Assembly (NCBI RefSeq): GCF_020164955.1
Contig: NZ_JAIUHG010000022.1
Location: 1 to 64,000, forward strand
From: Mesorhizobium sp. CA8
GTDB lineage: Bacteria; Pseudomonadota; Alphaproteobacteria; Rhizobiales; Rhizobiaceae
Length of the DNA stretch: 64,000 nt
Direction: 5' to 3'
In this document: positions 42,215 through 51,628 of the stretch, one piece after another
Numbering within the stretch: position 1 is the stretch's first letter
How the letters are laid out: each line of letters begins with the position of its first letter
Position numbers and translations under genes: made by a program
Notes under the pieces: generated by a model
Told to the model about the DNA's origin: nothing
Database searches by the model: none
The model's input: only the letters and a program-made list of their open reading frames with translations

Positions 42215-43222
42215 ATGCGGGTTTGGGCATTGTGGGGTTCGATGGTGCTGGCTCTGGCCGGTGCCGGCGCGGCGCATGCCGACGTGAAGATGAGCGGCAC
42301 TTTCGTGGCCGACAGCGCCTGCCCGGCGACGCAGGCCATCAAGAGCGGCAAGAACCCCGGCAATATCTCGACCGAAGCCGGGAAGAGCTACGACCTTCTT
42401 GCCAGCAACAAGGACGAGCCTACGCACTACCTCATCCAGGTACCCGGAGCCGATCCCGAGCGGCGCTGGGTGAAGATCAGCTGCGGCCATGTCACCGGCG
42501 GCAGTGCTACGACCTCGCCGGGGCCTTCCGGTCAGACCAAGTCGTCGTCAGCCTCCGGAAAACCCGAATATGTCTTTGCGCTGAGCTGGCAGCCGGCTTT
42601 CTGCGAGACGAAGGCAAGCAAGCCCGAATGCAAGGCGCAGAGCCCCGGTGAGTTCGATGCTTCGCACTTTACGCTGCATGGGCTGTGGCCGCAGCCGAAC
42701 GGCAATTTCTATTGCCAGGTGTCGGCAAGCGACAAAGCCAATGACAATCCGGCGCACTGGGGAGACCTGCCGCCGGTCGACCTCGACGCCAATACGCGCG
42801 CCGAGCTCGACCAGGTCATGCCGGGCACGGCTTCCAAACTCGAGCGGCACGAATGGATCAAGCACGGCACCTGCTACGGCAAGAGCCAGCAGCAGTATTT
42901 TTCAGACGCGCTCAATCTGATGCGGGCGGTGAACGGTTCGGCCGTGCGCGATCTCTTCAACAAGAACATCGGAAAGCAATTGACCTCGGACCAGATCCGC
43001 GGCGCGTTCAACGAGGCCTTCGGCGCAGGAGCGGGCGACCGGGTGCGCGTGTCCTGTCTGGTCGACCCGTCGAGTGGAAGGCGTATGATCGGCGAGATCA
43101 CGCTCGGCTTGTCCGGCCCGATCGGCCCGGATAGCAAGCTCGCCGATCTCCTGATGGCGTCTGCGCCGACAGCCAAGGCCGGTTGCCCGAAGGGCACGGT
43201 CGACCCTATCGGTTTCCAATAG
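42215..43222 (+). CDS. Secreted ribonuclease T2 family protein
   Basis: A 335-aa exported ribonuclease. The signal peptide ends near 'AHA' (residue 22). An extra N-terminal region of about 100 residues with two Cys precedes the RNase T2 domain. Both catalytic blocks are intact: 'FTLHGLWPQ' (H155) and 'HEWIKHGTC' (H212). It degrades RNA to 2',3'-cyclic nucleotides, probably in the periplasm, and could feed nucleobases to the pyrimidine pathway encoded nearby. ATG 42215 with GGGAGAG upstream is preferred to an ATG 14 codons earlier. Confidence 0.93.
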   Translation: MRVWALWGSMVLALAGAGAAHADVKMSGTFVADSACPATQAIKSGKNPGNISTEAGKSYDLLASNKDEPTHYLIQVPGADPERRWVKISCGHVTGGSATTSPGPSGQTKSSSASGKPEYVFALSWQPAFCETKASKPECKAQSPGEFDASHFTLHGLWPQPNGNFYCQVSASDKANDNPAHWGDLPPVDLDANTRAELDQVMPGTASKLERHEWIKHGTCYGKSQQQYFSDALNLMRAVNGSAVRDLFNKNIGKQLTSDQIRGAFNEAFGAGAGDRVRVSCLVDPSSGRRMIGEITLGLSGPIGPDSKLADLLMASAPTAKAGCPKGTVDPIGFQ

Positions 43223-43250
43223 GCGAGAATTTTGGTCAGCCCGTTCTTTG

Positions 43251-44528
43251 TCAGGCTGATCTGGGGGCCGCCTGCAGGATGATAGCCTCGCTGCCAGGTT
43301 CGCCGACCACGCGGTCGCGGCCGCTCAATTTCGCCTTGTAGAGGCGCTGGTCGGCCAGCGCGAAAATGTCGGCAAGACAGCGCGTCGTCTCGCTGACGGT
43401 GGAGACGCCGGCGCTCACCGTGATGTTGAAACGGCCGGTATGCGCCGAGGCCTTGGCGGCGTTCCTGATGGTCTCGCCGAGCAGTCTCGCGGGCCCGTGC
43501 GACTGCTGCGTCAGCACGGCGAATTCCTCGCCGCCGATGCGGAACACCTGATCGTTGGCGCCGACCGTCTCGGCCAGCAGGGCAGCTATCGATTTCAGCA
43601 CCTTGTCGCCCTCGGCATGACCGAAGCGGTCGTTGATAGATTTGAAGTGGTCGACGTCGACGACGAGCAGGCTGAGCGGCTTGCCGATCCTGATGGCGGT
43701 CGAGACTGCGGACTCGCCGTCGGCATCGAAACTGCCGCGATGCAGCAGGCCGGTGAGGCCGTCACGGCCGACACATTTGATCAGCGCTTCGTAGCGCTCG
43801 CGATAGGTGAGGGCGTCGAAAATGTCGGAGAGGCCGCGCGGCACGGCGACATCGTGGTCTTCGACCCATTTCAGATAAGCGACGAGCATGCCGCTATAGG
43901 CAAGTGCGGCGCCCATCTTGGCGAACCAGCCGCCGAAGAAGACCTCGACCGGCGCCCCGGCGACGAAATGCAGCGCGGTGAAGAAGCCGGCCTGGTCGAA
44001 GGTGAGCACGCAGGCGACCGATACGAGGATGCGCAGGAACGGCCTTGCACGCAGATAGGCGCCGAGCTTCTCGTAGAGCAGGATAATCAGGATTGCGTCC
44101 ACGAAGAGCAGCGTGGTGCCCCAGACCATCAGCCAGCCCATCTCGTCGATGAAGGCGATATCGGGAAGCTTGCCGCTTGGAAGCGGAGCGATCGCGTGCA
44201 GGCGCAGGACCAGCACCAGCCCGATCATCACGGCGTTGCCAAGCAGCAGGCCGTAGATCGGCTGGCGAACGGTCGCCGCATCCTCCTTCATGTAGAGCAG
44301 AAGCAGCATGACGAGCTTGCCGGAGAAGAGCACGGCGGAGCCCGGCGATACCAACCCGAACGGCAGCGCGACATAGAAGACGCTGGCAAGGTAGGTTTCG
44401 AGAAAATGCATGACGCCGAGCGCGCAGATGAACACGCCAAGCCCGATGCGGCGCCGGAAGCGGAAAAGCGTGACCATGGCGCCGAAGTAGAGAACCGCTT
44501 CGGCAAGGAGCAGGGCACCGTTCAGCAC
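43251..44528 (-). CDS. Membrane diguanylate cyclase (GGDEF)
   Basis: A 425-aa inner-membrane c-di-GMP synthase. Six to seven hydrophobic helices occupy about residues 1-225, followed by a GGDEF domain (about 255-415) with an intact active site 'RIGGEEFAV' and 'DVDHFKSINDRFGH'. The inhibitory RxxD site usually found before the GG(D/E)EF is absent ('GAND'), so product inhibition may be weak. It converges on the RNase gene and is divergent from ettA. Confidence 0.93.
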   Translation of the reverse strand: MLNGALLLAEAVLYFGAMVTLFRFRRRIGLGVFICALGVMHFLETYLASVFYVALPFGLVSPGSAVLFSGKLVMLLLLYMKEDAATVRQPIYGLLLGNAVMIGLVLVLRLHAIAPLPSGKLPDIAFIDEMGWLMVWGTTLLFVDAILIILLYEKLGAYLRARPFLRILVSVACVLTFDQAGFFTALHFVAGAPVEVFFGGWFAKMGAALAYSGMLVAYLKWVEDHDVAVPRGLSDIFDALTYRERYEALIKCVGRDGLTGLLHRGSFDADGESAVSTAIRIGKPLSLLVVDVDHFKSINDRFGHAEGDKVLKSIAALLAETVGANDQVFRIGGEEFAVLTQQSHGPARLLGETIRNAAKASAHTGRFNITVSAGVSTVSETTRCLADIFALADQRLYKAKLSGRDRVVGEPGSEAIILQAAPRSA

Positions 44529-44790
44529 GTCGTCGATCCGATCCTTCCCTAAACCGCGTCATGGCCGCGATTTCCAACCTAGCATCGTTTTGAAGGCGAA
44601 TGGTTAACCCCCGATTTCGCACGATCGCGAGAGCGGTGAAAAAAGCCTGAGCGGATTTGGGCGCCTCAAACCGACGAATCCGCGCGGATTGGCGCGTCTC
44701 ACGCCGAAAGCGATTGCCGTTCGGCGCTTCATCGCCTACATAGCGCCCAACCCCATCCACCTTGACACTTCAGTTCCAGGGAAAGCGCGC

Positions 44791-46440
44791 GTGGCTCGCC
44801 AGTTCATCTATCACATGTCCGGCCTGTCGAAGGCCTACGGCACCAAGAAGGTGCTTGATAACGTTCACCTGTCCTTCTATCCGGATGCCAAGATCGGCAT
44901 TCTCGGCCCCAACGGCTCGGGTAAGTCGACGATCCTGCGCATCATGGCCGGGCTTGACAAGGAGTTCCAGGGCGAGGCGTGGCTGGCCGAGGGCGCCACC
45001 GTCGGCTATCTGGCGCAGGAGCCGCAGCTCGACAACACCAAGACCGTGCGCGAAAACGTCATGGACGGCGTCGCCAGGAAGACGGCCATCATCGAGCGCT
45101 ACAACGAGCTGATGATGAACTATTCCGACGAGACGGCCGACGAGTCGGCCAAGCTCCAGGACGAGATGGACCGCCTCAATCTCTGGGACCTGGAGCAGCA
45201 GGTCGAAATGGCGATGGACGCGCTGCAGTGTCCGCCGCCTGACTCCGAAGTAACCAACCTGTCGGGCGGCGAGCGCCGCCGTGTGGCGCTGTGCAGGCTG
45301 CTGCTGGAACAGCCCGACCTCTTGCTGCTCGACGAGCCGACCAACCATCTCGACGCCGAGACCACGCAATGGCTGGAAAAGCATCTGCGCGACTATCCCG
45401 GCTCGGTGCTGATCATCACCCACGACCGCTACTTCCTCGACAACGTCACCGGCTGGATCCTCGAGCTCGATCGCGGCCGCGGCATTCCTTACGAGGGCAA
45501 TTACACCAAATATCTCGACGCCAAGGCCAAGCGCCTGATCCAGGAAGGCCGCGAGGACGACGCCCGCCAGAAGTCGATCTGGCGCGAGCGCGAATGGATC
45601 CAGTCCTCGCCCAAGGCGCGCCAGACGAAGTCCAAGGCGCGTATCAAGGCCTATGAAGAACTGGTCGAGCAGTCGCAGAGCCGCAAGCCGACCGACACCC
45701 AGATCGTCATCCCGGCGAGCGAGCGCCTCGGCAACCTCGTCATCGAGGTCGAAGGCCTCAGCAAGGGCTTCGGCGACGAGCTCCTGATCGAGGATCTGTC
45801 GTTCAAGCTGCCGCCGGGCGGCATCGTCGGCGTCATCGGCCCGAACGGGGCCGGCAAGACGACGCTGTTCAAGATGATCACGGGCCAGGAAACGCCGGAT
45901 GCCGGCTCGATCCGCAAGGGCGATACGGTGCGGCTCGGCTATGTCGACCAGAGCCGCGACGCGCTCGACCCGAACAAGACTGTGTGGGAAGAGATATCCG
46001 GCGGCGCCGAGGTCATCAAGCTCGGCAAGCACGAGGTCAACAGCCGCGCCTATTGCTCGTCGTTCAACTTCCGCGGCGGCGACCAGCAGCAGAAGGTCGG
46101 CAACCTGTCGGGCGGCCAGCGTAATCGCGTCCACCTGGCCAAGATGCTGAAGGGCGGCGGCAACGTGCTGCTGCTCGACGAACCGACCAACGACCTCGAC
46201 ACCGAAACACTGGGCGCGCTGGAAGATGCACTGGAAGCCTATGCCGGCTGCGCCGTCATCATCAGCCACGACCGCATGTTCCTCGACCGCATGGCCACCC
46301 ACATGCTTGCCTTCGAGGGCGACGCGCATGTCGAGTGGTTCGAAGGCAATTTCGAGGAATATGAGAAGGACAAGCTGCGCCGCCTGGGCGCCGAAGCGGC
46401 CACCCCGCACCGCATGACGCACAAGCGGCTGACGCGGTAA
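44791..46440 (+). CDS. ettA: Energy-dependent translational throttle ATPase EttA
   Basis: A 549-aa ABC-F protein that binds the ribosomal E site and gates translation according to energy state. It has two ABC domains with 'GPNGSGKST' and 'GPNGAGKTT' Walker A sites, 'NLSGGERRRVAL' and 'NLSGGQRNRVHLAK' signatures, and the long ABC-F linker between them. The conserved start 'ARQFIYHMSGLSKAYG' shows that GTG 44791, with an AGGGA site, is the true start. A restriction-endonuclease gene begins three bases after its stop. Confidence 0.96.
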   Translation: MARQFIYHMSGLSKAYGTKKVLDNVHLSFYPDAKIGILGPNGSGKSTILRIMAGLDKEFQGEAWLAEGATVGYLAQEPQLDNTKTVRENVMDGVARKTAIIERYNELMMNYSDETADESAKLQDEMDRLNLWDLEQQVEMAMDALQCPPPDSEVTNLSGGERRRVALCRLLLEQPDLLLLDEPTNHLDAETTQWLEKHLRDYPGSVLIITHDRYFLDNVTGWILELDRGRGIPYEGNYTKYLDAKAKRLIQEGREDDARQKSIWREREWIQSSPKARQTKSKARIKAYEELVEQSQSRKPTDTQIVIPASERLGNLVIEVEGLSKGFGDELLIEDLSFKLPPGGIVGVIGPNGAGKTTLFKMITGQETPDAGSIRKGDTVRLGYVDQSRDALDPNKTVWEEISGGAEVIKLGKHEVNSRAYCSSFNFRGGDQQQKVGNLSGGQRNRVHLAKMLKGGGNVLLLDEPTNDLDTETLGALEDALEAYAGCAVIISHDRMFLDRMATHMLAFEGDAHVEWFEGNFEEYEKDKLRRLGAEAATPHRMTHKRLTR

Positions 46441-46443
46441 GAT

Positions 46444-47256
46444 ATGGCACTTTTCGATCGTCTTTCAGCCAAAGGATTTCAGGTCGAATTTCACTCGCAT
46501 GCCGAGGCGATTCTTTCAGTCGACTTTCCTGATGCGGTGACGGAATTGGAAGATGTGCTCCTTGCCGCATCGATCCCAATTGAGGAGATTATTGCTGGAG
46601 GCGGCGGCGAAACGAAGAATACCCAGCGGCTACGACGCGGATTGGCTGCCGCTGGTTGGCTGACGACGACCTTCACCATTGAAAAAGTGATTAATGGAGT
46701 CGGCAAAGAAGCGATTTCTCACAAAATGGACCATGTTCGACGCCTTCCTCAGCGGAACGGATCGGACGCGGTAGTAGCGCTTGAAATCGAATGGAACAAC
46801 AAAGACCCATTTTTTGATCGAGACCTTGAGAATTTCAAACGGCTGCATGCCGAAGGGGCTATTTCTGTCGGCATGATAGTCACGCGCGGGAGATCACTGC
46901 ATGACAATATGCTTGGTCTGGTTCTGCGGTTTTTCGATGAGCGGCAAATACAATCGTTTGATGATTTGCTGCGGTGGGGATATGATCCAACGGCGCGCCA
47001 GCGTGCCGCAATAACAAAGCGTATAGAGCGCTCGAAGAATCCCGTGACTTTTAGAGAGGCGTTCGCAAACAAATTTGTGGCCGATAAGTTCGGCGAAGCC
47101 ACCACTCATTGGCGAAAGCTCGATGACCGCATTTCCCGAGGAGTGGGCAACCCGTGTCCTATCGTCACAATTGGACTGCCAGATTCGATCGTCAGCTTCG
47201 GAGAAGATCCTTCAACTCTTCAGTCGATAATCGATGCCGTCGGCGACGACGAATAA
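46444..47256 (+). CDS. BglII/BstYI-like type II restriction endonuclease
   Basis: A 270-aa protein alignable by eye with the BglII family: 'HAEAIL' near residue 19-24 (BglII has HADEIL), then 'LEIEWNNKDPFFDRDLENFKRLH' with the catalytic E114-x-E116 (BglII E-x-Q, BamHI E-x-E) and a preceding Asp (D96, with D108 as alternative), followed by 'VGMIVTRG' where BglII has AIIITKG. G+C and codon use are clearly lower than in ettA and tam, suggesting acquisition. It starts three bases after ettA, so ettA transcription may drive it, and it ends seven bases from the tail of a methyltransferase gene. The target sequence is not predictable with confidence. Confidence 0.82.
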   Translation: MALFDRLSAKGFQVEFHSHAEAILSVDFPDAVTELEDVLLAASIPIEEIIAGGGGETKNTQRLRRGLAAAGWLTTTFTIEKVINGVGKEAISHKMDHVRRLPQRNGSDAVVALEIEWNNKDPFFDRDLENFKRLHAEGAISVGMIVTRGRSLHDNMLGLVLRFFDERQIQSFDDLLRWGYDPTARQRAAITKRIERSKNPVTFREAFANKFVADKFGEATTHWRKLDDRISRGVGNPCPIVTIGLPDSIVSFGEDPSTLQSIIDAVGDDE

Positions 47257-47263
47257 TCAGCTA

Positions 47264-47908
47264 TCATTCTGCAGGCTCTGTGGCCGAGTTGTAAGCATAT
47301 GTCTTCCAAGTCGGCTTGTAGTCCTCGTCCGCTTGGTTACCCCAATAAGTCCACTTCGGCCTGGTGCCGCGGGCAAAAAGCTCAAGGTACGGTCCTTTCG
47401 AACAGCTCTCGATCAATTCGTACTGTTCGTCGGGCTTCCGCGAATGCTCGCGCTTGCGCGATGAGAGATAATTGACTTGGCTGCGCCCAGGGGCTTCCGT
47501 GCGCGCGTTTTTTCCGCGTACGCCGAACAGCAATAGCTCCGTTACGTTGCGAAAGTAGAAGCCGACGCCTCGACCGTCGGAGCCGCCATCTTTGCGCACC
47601 TTATGCCAAACAATGTTCGATTTGTATTCGAACCCCCAACTGCGCATGACCTCCAGGCCATCCGGCAAAAGCGCGTTGGGAACCCAAAGATAGAGGTGCG
47701 CAGGTTGTAAAGTTAACTCTGCCACGGGAAGGGCGCAGATGTCGTCGGTCGTCATTGTCTCGTAGCGAGATAAGCGACGATGCTCAGGAGCAACTTTTCC
47801 AGTGCGGTTTGTAAAGCGCCATGGCGGATCGGCCAGCACGGTGTGAAAGCGCTTGCCGGCTGTCTTTTTCGCCAAATCGATGGCTGCATTCATCGCTTCG
47901 GCGTTCAC
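47264..47908 (-). CDS. MT-A70 family DNA adenine methyltransferase, probable R-M partner
   Basis: A 214-aa N6-adenine methyltransferase of the MT-A70/MunI-like group with the catalytic motif D-P-P-W (residues 27-30 from the GTG start), 'ELLLFGVRGK' and 'KPDEQYELIE' blocks. GTG 47908 follows an AGGGGG site and is preferred to an upstream TTG at 47938. It is tail to tail with the BglII-like endonuclease gene, a standard type II arrangement in which the methylase protects host sites. Like the endonuclease, it is AT-richer than its neighbours. Confidence 0.85.
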   Translation of the reverse strand: MNAEAMNAAIDLAKKTAGKRFHTVLADPPWRFTNRTGKVAPEHRRLSRYETMTTDDICALPVAELTLQPAHLYLWVPNALLPDGLEVMRSWGFEYKSNIVWHKVRKDGGSDGRGVGFYFRNVTELLLFGVRGKNARTEAPGRSQVNYLSSRKREHSRKPDEQYELIESCSKGPYLELFARGTRPKWTYWGNQADEDYKPTWKTYAYNSATEPAE

Positions 47909-48058
47909 CGTGGCCCCCTGGGAAATGCGATAGAACAAAAGAGGAACTTTTCCCTTCTGTCAAGACTGACACGATTCGTATCGATATGTCTGGCACATTG
48001 TGCAGTTTTCGACATATGCGTATCTGGCCGAGTGCGGAGATAACGAAGAGGGTTCAAC

Positions 48059-48832
48059 ATGTCCAAGCCGGACTGGTCCGCCGCCCAATATCTCAAATTC
48101 GAGGATGAGCGCACGCGGCCGGCCCGGGATCTGGTTGCGCAGGTGCCGGTCGATTTTCCGCGTCGCGTGGTCGATATTGGCTGCGGTCCCGGCAACTCGA
48201 CTGAGCTTCTGGTCGAGCGCTGGCCGGATGCCCAGGTGAGCGGCTTCGACACCTCGCCGGACATGATCGAGAAGGCGCGGGCGCGGCTGCCGAACGTCGA
48301 TTTCGAGCTGGCGGATGCCGCCGGATGGCAACCGGAGCATCCCGTCGACGTCATCTTCGCCAACGCCGTGTTCCAGTGGTTGCCGGACCATCCGGCGGTG
48401 TTCCAGCGGCTGACGGGATTGCTTGCGCCCGGCGGCGCCCTGGCCATCCAGATGCCCGACAATCTCGGCGAGCCCTCGCACCGACTGATGCGCGAAACCG
48501 CGGCGGAAGTGCCGTTCTCGGCGAAGCTCGAGGGCGCTGCGCGCGCGCCGCTGCCGCCGGTGTCCTTCTACTACGATTTTCTGTCGCCGCTCGCCGACCG
48601 GCTCGACATCTGGCACACCATCTACAACCATCCGCTGGCCGATGCCGAAGCCATCGTCGAATGGGTCAAGGCGACGGGGCTGAAGCCGTTTCTCGATCCG
48701 CTCGACGTGGATGAGAAGAAGGTGTTCCTTGACAGCTACACGGCGAAGATCGCCAAGGCCTATCCGAAGACGGCGAACGGCAAGGTGCTGCTGCGCTTCC
48801 CGCGCATCTTCATCGTCGCCAAGCGCGCTTGA
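48059..48832 (+). CDS. tam: Trans-aconitate 2-methyltransferase
   Basis: A 257-aa SAM-dependent methyltransferase matching Tam, which methylates trans-aconitate and so relieves inhibition of aconitase. The SAM site is 'VVDIGCGPGNST' (about 39-50), with 'WDSAQYLKFEDERTRPA'-type N-terminus (here 'WSAAQYLKFEDERTRPA') and 'FANAVFQWLPDH'. It is the first typical high-GC gene after the restriction-modification cassette. Confidence 0.92.
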   Translation: MSKPDWSAAQYLKFEDERTRPARDLVAQVPVDFPRRVVDIGCGPGNSTELLVERWPDAQVSGFDTSPDMIEKARARLPNVDFELADAAGWQPEHPVDVIFANAVFQWLPDHPAVFQRLTGLLAPGGALAIQMPDNLGEPSHRLMRETAAEVPFSAKLEGAARAPLPPVSFYYDFLSPLADRLDIWHTIYNHPLADAEAIVEWVKATGLKPFLDPLDVDEKKVFLDSYTAKIAKAYPKTANGKVLLRFPRIFIVAKRA

Positions 48833-48950
48833 GCATCCACCACCTGAATGCCAGCGGTGGTTGTCGAATTAAGCTGGAATAAACCGGGCAAATGCGACAA
48901 GTGTAGCGCCTCGCCTCGGCACAACTTGCCGCCCCTCGGACGGATTGGAC

Positions 48951-50072
48951 ATGCATCGCGTCATCATCAGCGGCATCGGCGCCGAAATCCCTGAGCCCGT
49001 CATCACCAATGAAGAGCTGGTCGCAAGCTTCAACAGCTGGGTCGATACCGAGAATGCGCGCCGCGCCGACACCGGCGAGCCGCTTTTGCAGAAATCGGAC
49101 AGCGACTTCATCGTGCATGCCTCCGGCGTGAGAACCCGCCATGTGATCGAGCGCGAGGGCATCCTCGACCCGACCCGCATGTCGCCGCGCATTCCGGCGC
49201 GGCCGGACGACGCACTGTCGCTCGAGGCGGAGTTCGGCCTCGCTTCGGCCAGGAAGGCGCTTGCCCATGCCGGGGTCGACGGGTCGGAGATCGATCTGGT
49301 GATCTGCTCTGCCTCGCACCATCAGCGGCCCTATCCGGCCATCGCCATCGAGATGCAGGAGGCGCTAGGCACCAAGGGCGCCGGCTTCGATATGGGGCTT
49401 GGCTGCTCTTCCGCCGCGGCGGCGCTGCATGTCGCGGTCAACCTGGTGAGGGCAGGGGCGCACAAGCGCATCCTGGTGTCGACGCCGGAGATCATCACCG
49501 GCCACCTCAATTTCCGCGACCGGCAGACGCATTTCATCTTCGGCGACGCTTCGGTCGCCATGGTCGTCGAGGGTTTGGCGCAGGGCGAGAAGCGGCCGGA
49601 ACGCTTCGAGGTGCTCGACACGCGCACCTGGACGCAGATGTCAAACAACATCCGCACCAATCTCGGCTACTACACGCGCACGGCGCAGGATGATCCCTAC
49701 ATGATCAACCTGGAGGGCAATCTCATCAAGCAGGTCGGCAACAAGGTGTTCAAGGAAGTCACCGTCGCCGGCCAGAAATTCATTGTCGAGTTCCTGGCCG
49801 AGCACGGGCTGACGCCGGAAGGCATTCGCCGCTTCTGGCTGCATCAGGCCAATGCGCGCATGAATGCGATGATCCTGAAACTGTCCTTCGGCCACGACGT
49901 CGACCATGACCGCGCGCCGATGGTGCTGGAGCGGCTCGGCAACACCGCCGGCGCCGGCGCGATCGTGGCGCTGTCGGAGAACCATGCCGATATGAAGGCT
50001 GGCGATTTCGGCCTGATCTGCGCCTTCGGCGCCGGCTATTCGATCGGCGGCGCGCTGCTGCGCATGCTTTGA
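48951..50072 (+). CDS. Beta-ketoacyl-ACP synthase III-like (FabH family)
   Basis: A 373-aa condensing enzyme with the complete FabH triad: C152 in 'GLGCSSAAA', H298 in 'WLHQANARM' and N331 in 'ERLGNTAGAG'. It is longer than housekeeping FabH (about 320 aa) because of an N-terminal insertion around 25-60 and another around 225-260, as in specialised ketoacyl synthases for secondary lipids. ATG 48951 is preferred to a TTG two codons earlier. It stands alone, converging on the next gene. Confidence 0.88.
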   Translation: MHRVIISGIGAEIPEPVITNEELVASFNSWVDTENARRADTGEPLLQKSDSDFIVHASGVRTRHVIEREGILDPTRMSPRIPARPDDALSLEAEFGLASARKALAHAGVDGSEIDLVICSASHHQRPYPAIAIEMQEALGTKGAGFDMGLGCSSAAAALHVAVNLVRAGAHKRILVSTPEIITGHLNFRDRQTHFIFGDASVAMVVEGLAQGEKRPERFEVLDTRTWTQMSNNIRTNLGYYTRTAQDDPYMINLEGNLIKQVGNKVFKEVTVAGQKFIVEFLAEHGLTPEGIRRFWLHQANARMNAMILKLSFGHDVDHDRAPMVLERLGNTAGAGAIVALSENHADMKAGDFGLICAFGAGYSIGGALLRML

Positions 50073-50081
50073 GATGCGGCT

Positions 50082-50648
50082 TCAGGCCGGCGCGAAGGGC
50101 ACCAGCATGGGCACGCGCCTGGCGTAGTCGTCATAGGCCGGGCCGAGCTCGCCGCGCAGGAAGCTTTCTTCCAGCCGCGCCTTGACGACGACGCCGACGA
50201 GCAGCAGGGCGGCGCCGGCAATGCCCCATACCGTGCCCTTGACTGCCATGGTCGCCAGGACGGACAGCAGCAGTCCCGAGTAGATCGGATGGCGGACTAG
50301 GCCATATGGGCCCGTATCGACCACGCGATGATCCGCCTTGGCGGTGACAGTGGCGGACCACAGCCGGCCGAGATGCAGGCGCGCCCACCAGGCGAAGGCG
50401 ATGCCGATGGCGATTAGGGCGACGCAGATCCAGGCTTCGGTAAGCGTCGGCGTCCAAAGCCGCAGCCGGCCGCCATAGTCGTGCGCCGGCACGAACAGCA
50501 GCGCGGTGCCGGCCACCCAAAAGACGCGGTAGCGTGCCTCTGTCTTGAAGTCCGCGCGCTTCTGCGCCGGATCGGCCCAGGCAGCGGCAAGGATCCAGGA
50601 CACCACCCAGAACAGCCAAAGCGCCGCGACAGCGTGTCCAACCTGCAT
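50082..50648 (-). CDS. Isoprenylcysteine carboxyl methyltransferase-like membrane protein
   Basis: A 188-aa membrane protein with about five helices and the ICMT/PEMT C-terminal signature 'VVDTGPYGLVRHPIYSGLLLS', followed by 'LEESFLRGELGPAYDDYARRV'. It probably uses SAM to methylate a lipid or membrane-bound carboxylate; bacterial members are mostly uncharacterised. ATG 50648 starts at the first helix; an alternative ATG is ten codons upstream. It is convergent with the FabH-like gene. Confidence 0.88.
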   Translation of the reverse strand: MQVGHAVAALWLFWVVSWILAAAWADPAQKRADFKTEARYRVFWVAGTALLFVPAHDYGGRLRLWTPTLTEAWICVALIAIGIAFAWWARLHLGRLWSATVTAKADHRVVDTGPYGLVRHPIYSGLLLSVLATMAVKGTVWGIAGAALLLVGVVVKARLEESFLRGELGPAYDDYARRVPMLVPFAPA

Positions 50649-50829
50649 GATCGAGCCTGCTCCCGACACAGCACGCATCGCTTATGTCGGCCGCACGGCG
50701 GTAATGCGACGAGTGTGCAGCGCGGGTGGCATTTTCTGGTAATAACCTCGTGATCGCCATCAAACGGTGTGATCGGATCATCAGCGCTTTCGACTGGACC
50801 GCATTCTCAGCGGCCTTTAGACCAGCGGC

Positions 50830-51456
50830 ATGCAGGAAACGAACCTGGAACTTTTTCCAGCGGCCGAACCGACATTCGACATAGTGCCCGGCCGCAAGCT
50901 GACGGCAAAGGCGGCGGCGCTCTACGCCGCTCCGCACAACCATTTCGAGACGAGGGCGGTCGAAGAACTGCGGCTTGGCTTCGACGGGATCGCCGGCGAC
51001 TTCCATGGCGGCACAACGCGGCGTTCGGGCGGGCGCGAGCCCTGGTATCCGCGCGGCACCGAGATGCGAAACGAGCGGCAATTGTCACTTGTCGCGGCGG
51101 CCGAGCTCGCCATCATCGCGCAACGCATGGGTCTCGAGGAGATCAAGCCGGAGTGGATCGGCGCCAATCTTGTGATCGAAGGCGTGCCGCATCTTTCGAT
51201 GCTGCCGGCCGGTTCGCTGATGTTCTTCAACGGTGGCGTGACACTCAAGGTCGACGGCCAGAACAAGCCGTGCCGCGTTGCCGGACAGTCGATCGCCGAG
51301 CATGTCGGCGCCGCGGATCACAATGCCACCGCGCTGCTCTTCCCCAAGGAGGCGAAGCGACTGCGCGGCCTCGTCGCCTGGGTCGAAAAGCCGGGCGTCA
51401 TTCGGGCTGGCGAAGAGATTTCCATCCGGGTCCCCGAGCAGTGGATTTATCGGTGA
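50830..51456 (+). CDS. MOSC domain sulfurtransferase-like protein
   Basis: A 208-aa protein with a MOSC domain, related to the C-terminal domain of molybdenum-cofactor sulfurase. The conserved Cys is C148 in 'NKPCRVAGQS', and 'GDFHGGTTRRSG' and 'RQLSLVAAAEL' are family blocks. It may carry sulfane sulfur or bind reduced N-hydroxylated bases as YiiM/YcbX-type proteins do. The stop codon overlaps the left arm of a palindromic element that separates it from the following gene. Confidence 0.9.
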   Translation: MQETNLELFPAAEPTFDIVPGRKLTAKAAALYAAPHNHFETRAVEELRLGFDGIAGDFHGGTTRRSGGREPWYPRGTEMRNERQLSLVAAAELAIIAQRMGLEEIKPEWIGANLVIEGVPHLSMLPAGSLMFFNGGVTLKVDGQNKPCRVAGQSIAEHVGAADHNATALLFPKEAKRLRGLVAWVEKPGVIRAGEEISIRVPEQWIYR

Positions 51457-51600
51457 GGCATGCTGATATTCAGGTGAGGTCGGCCTGCGAAACGGCGATT
51501 TCCTGCGCTTCCGGTACTCACGTGCCCAAACGCACGCTCCGTTCCGGTTCTCGGAAACCACCGTTCTCGACTCGCCCTGACCTGAATCTCAACATGCCTC
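51455..51600. repeat. Large palindromic intergenic element, family A copy 2
   Basis: Left arm GAGGCATGCTGATATTCAGG begins within the last codons of the MOSC gene at 51455; the right arm is its near complement ending at 51600. The core TGCGCTTCCGGTACTCACG...CCGGTTCTCGG matches copy 1 (17709-17856). The arms are more diverged here. Confidence 0.8.
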
Positions 51601-51628
51601 GGCCGGTCCAGGTCCGGCCAAGGCAGTG

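Noticed and set aside
44762..44767. TTGACA just before ettA
   Set aside because: It lies only 24 bases upstream of the GTG 44791 start; a promoter here would leave no room for a -10 box plus the ribosome site.
51481..51600. Peptide with C-A-S-G-T-H...S-R-K-P-P-F read through a repeat
   Set aside because: It is a translation of the family A palindromic element and recurs wherever the repeat does; not a protein domain.
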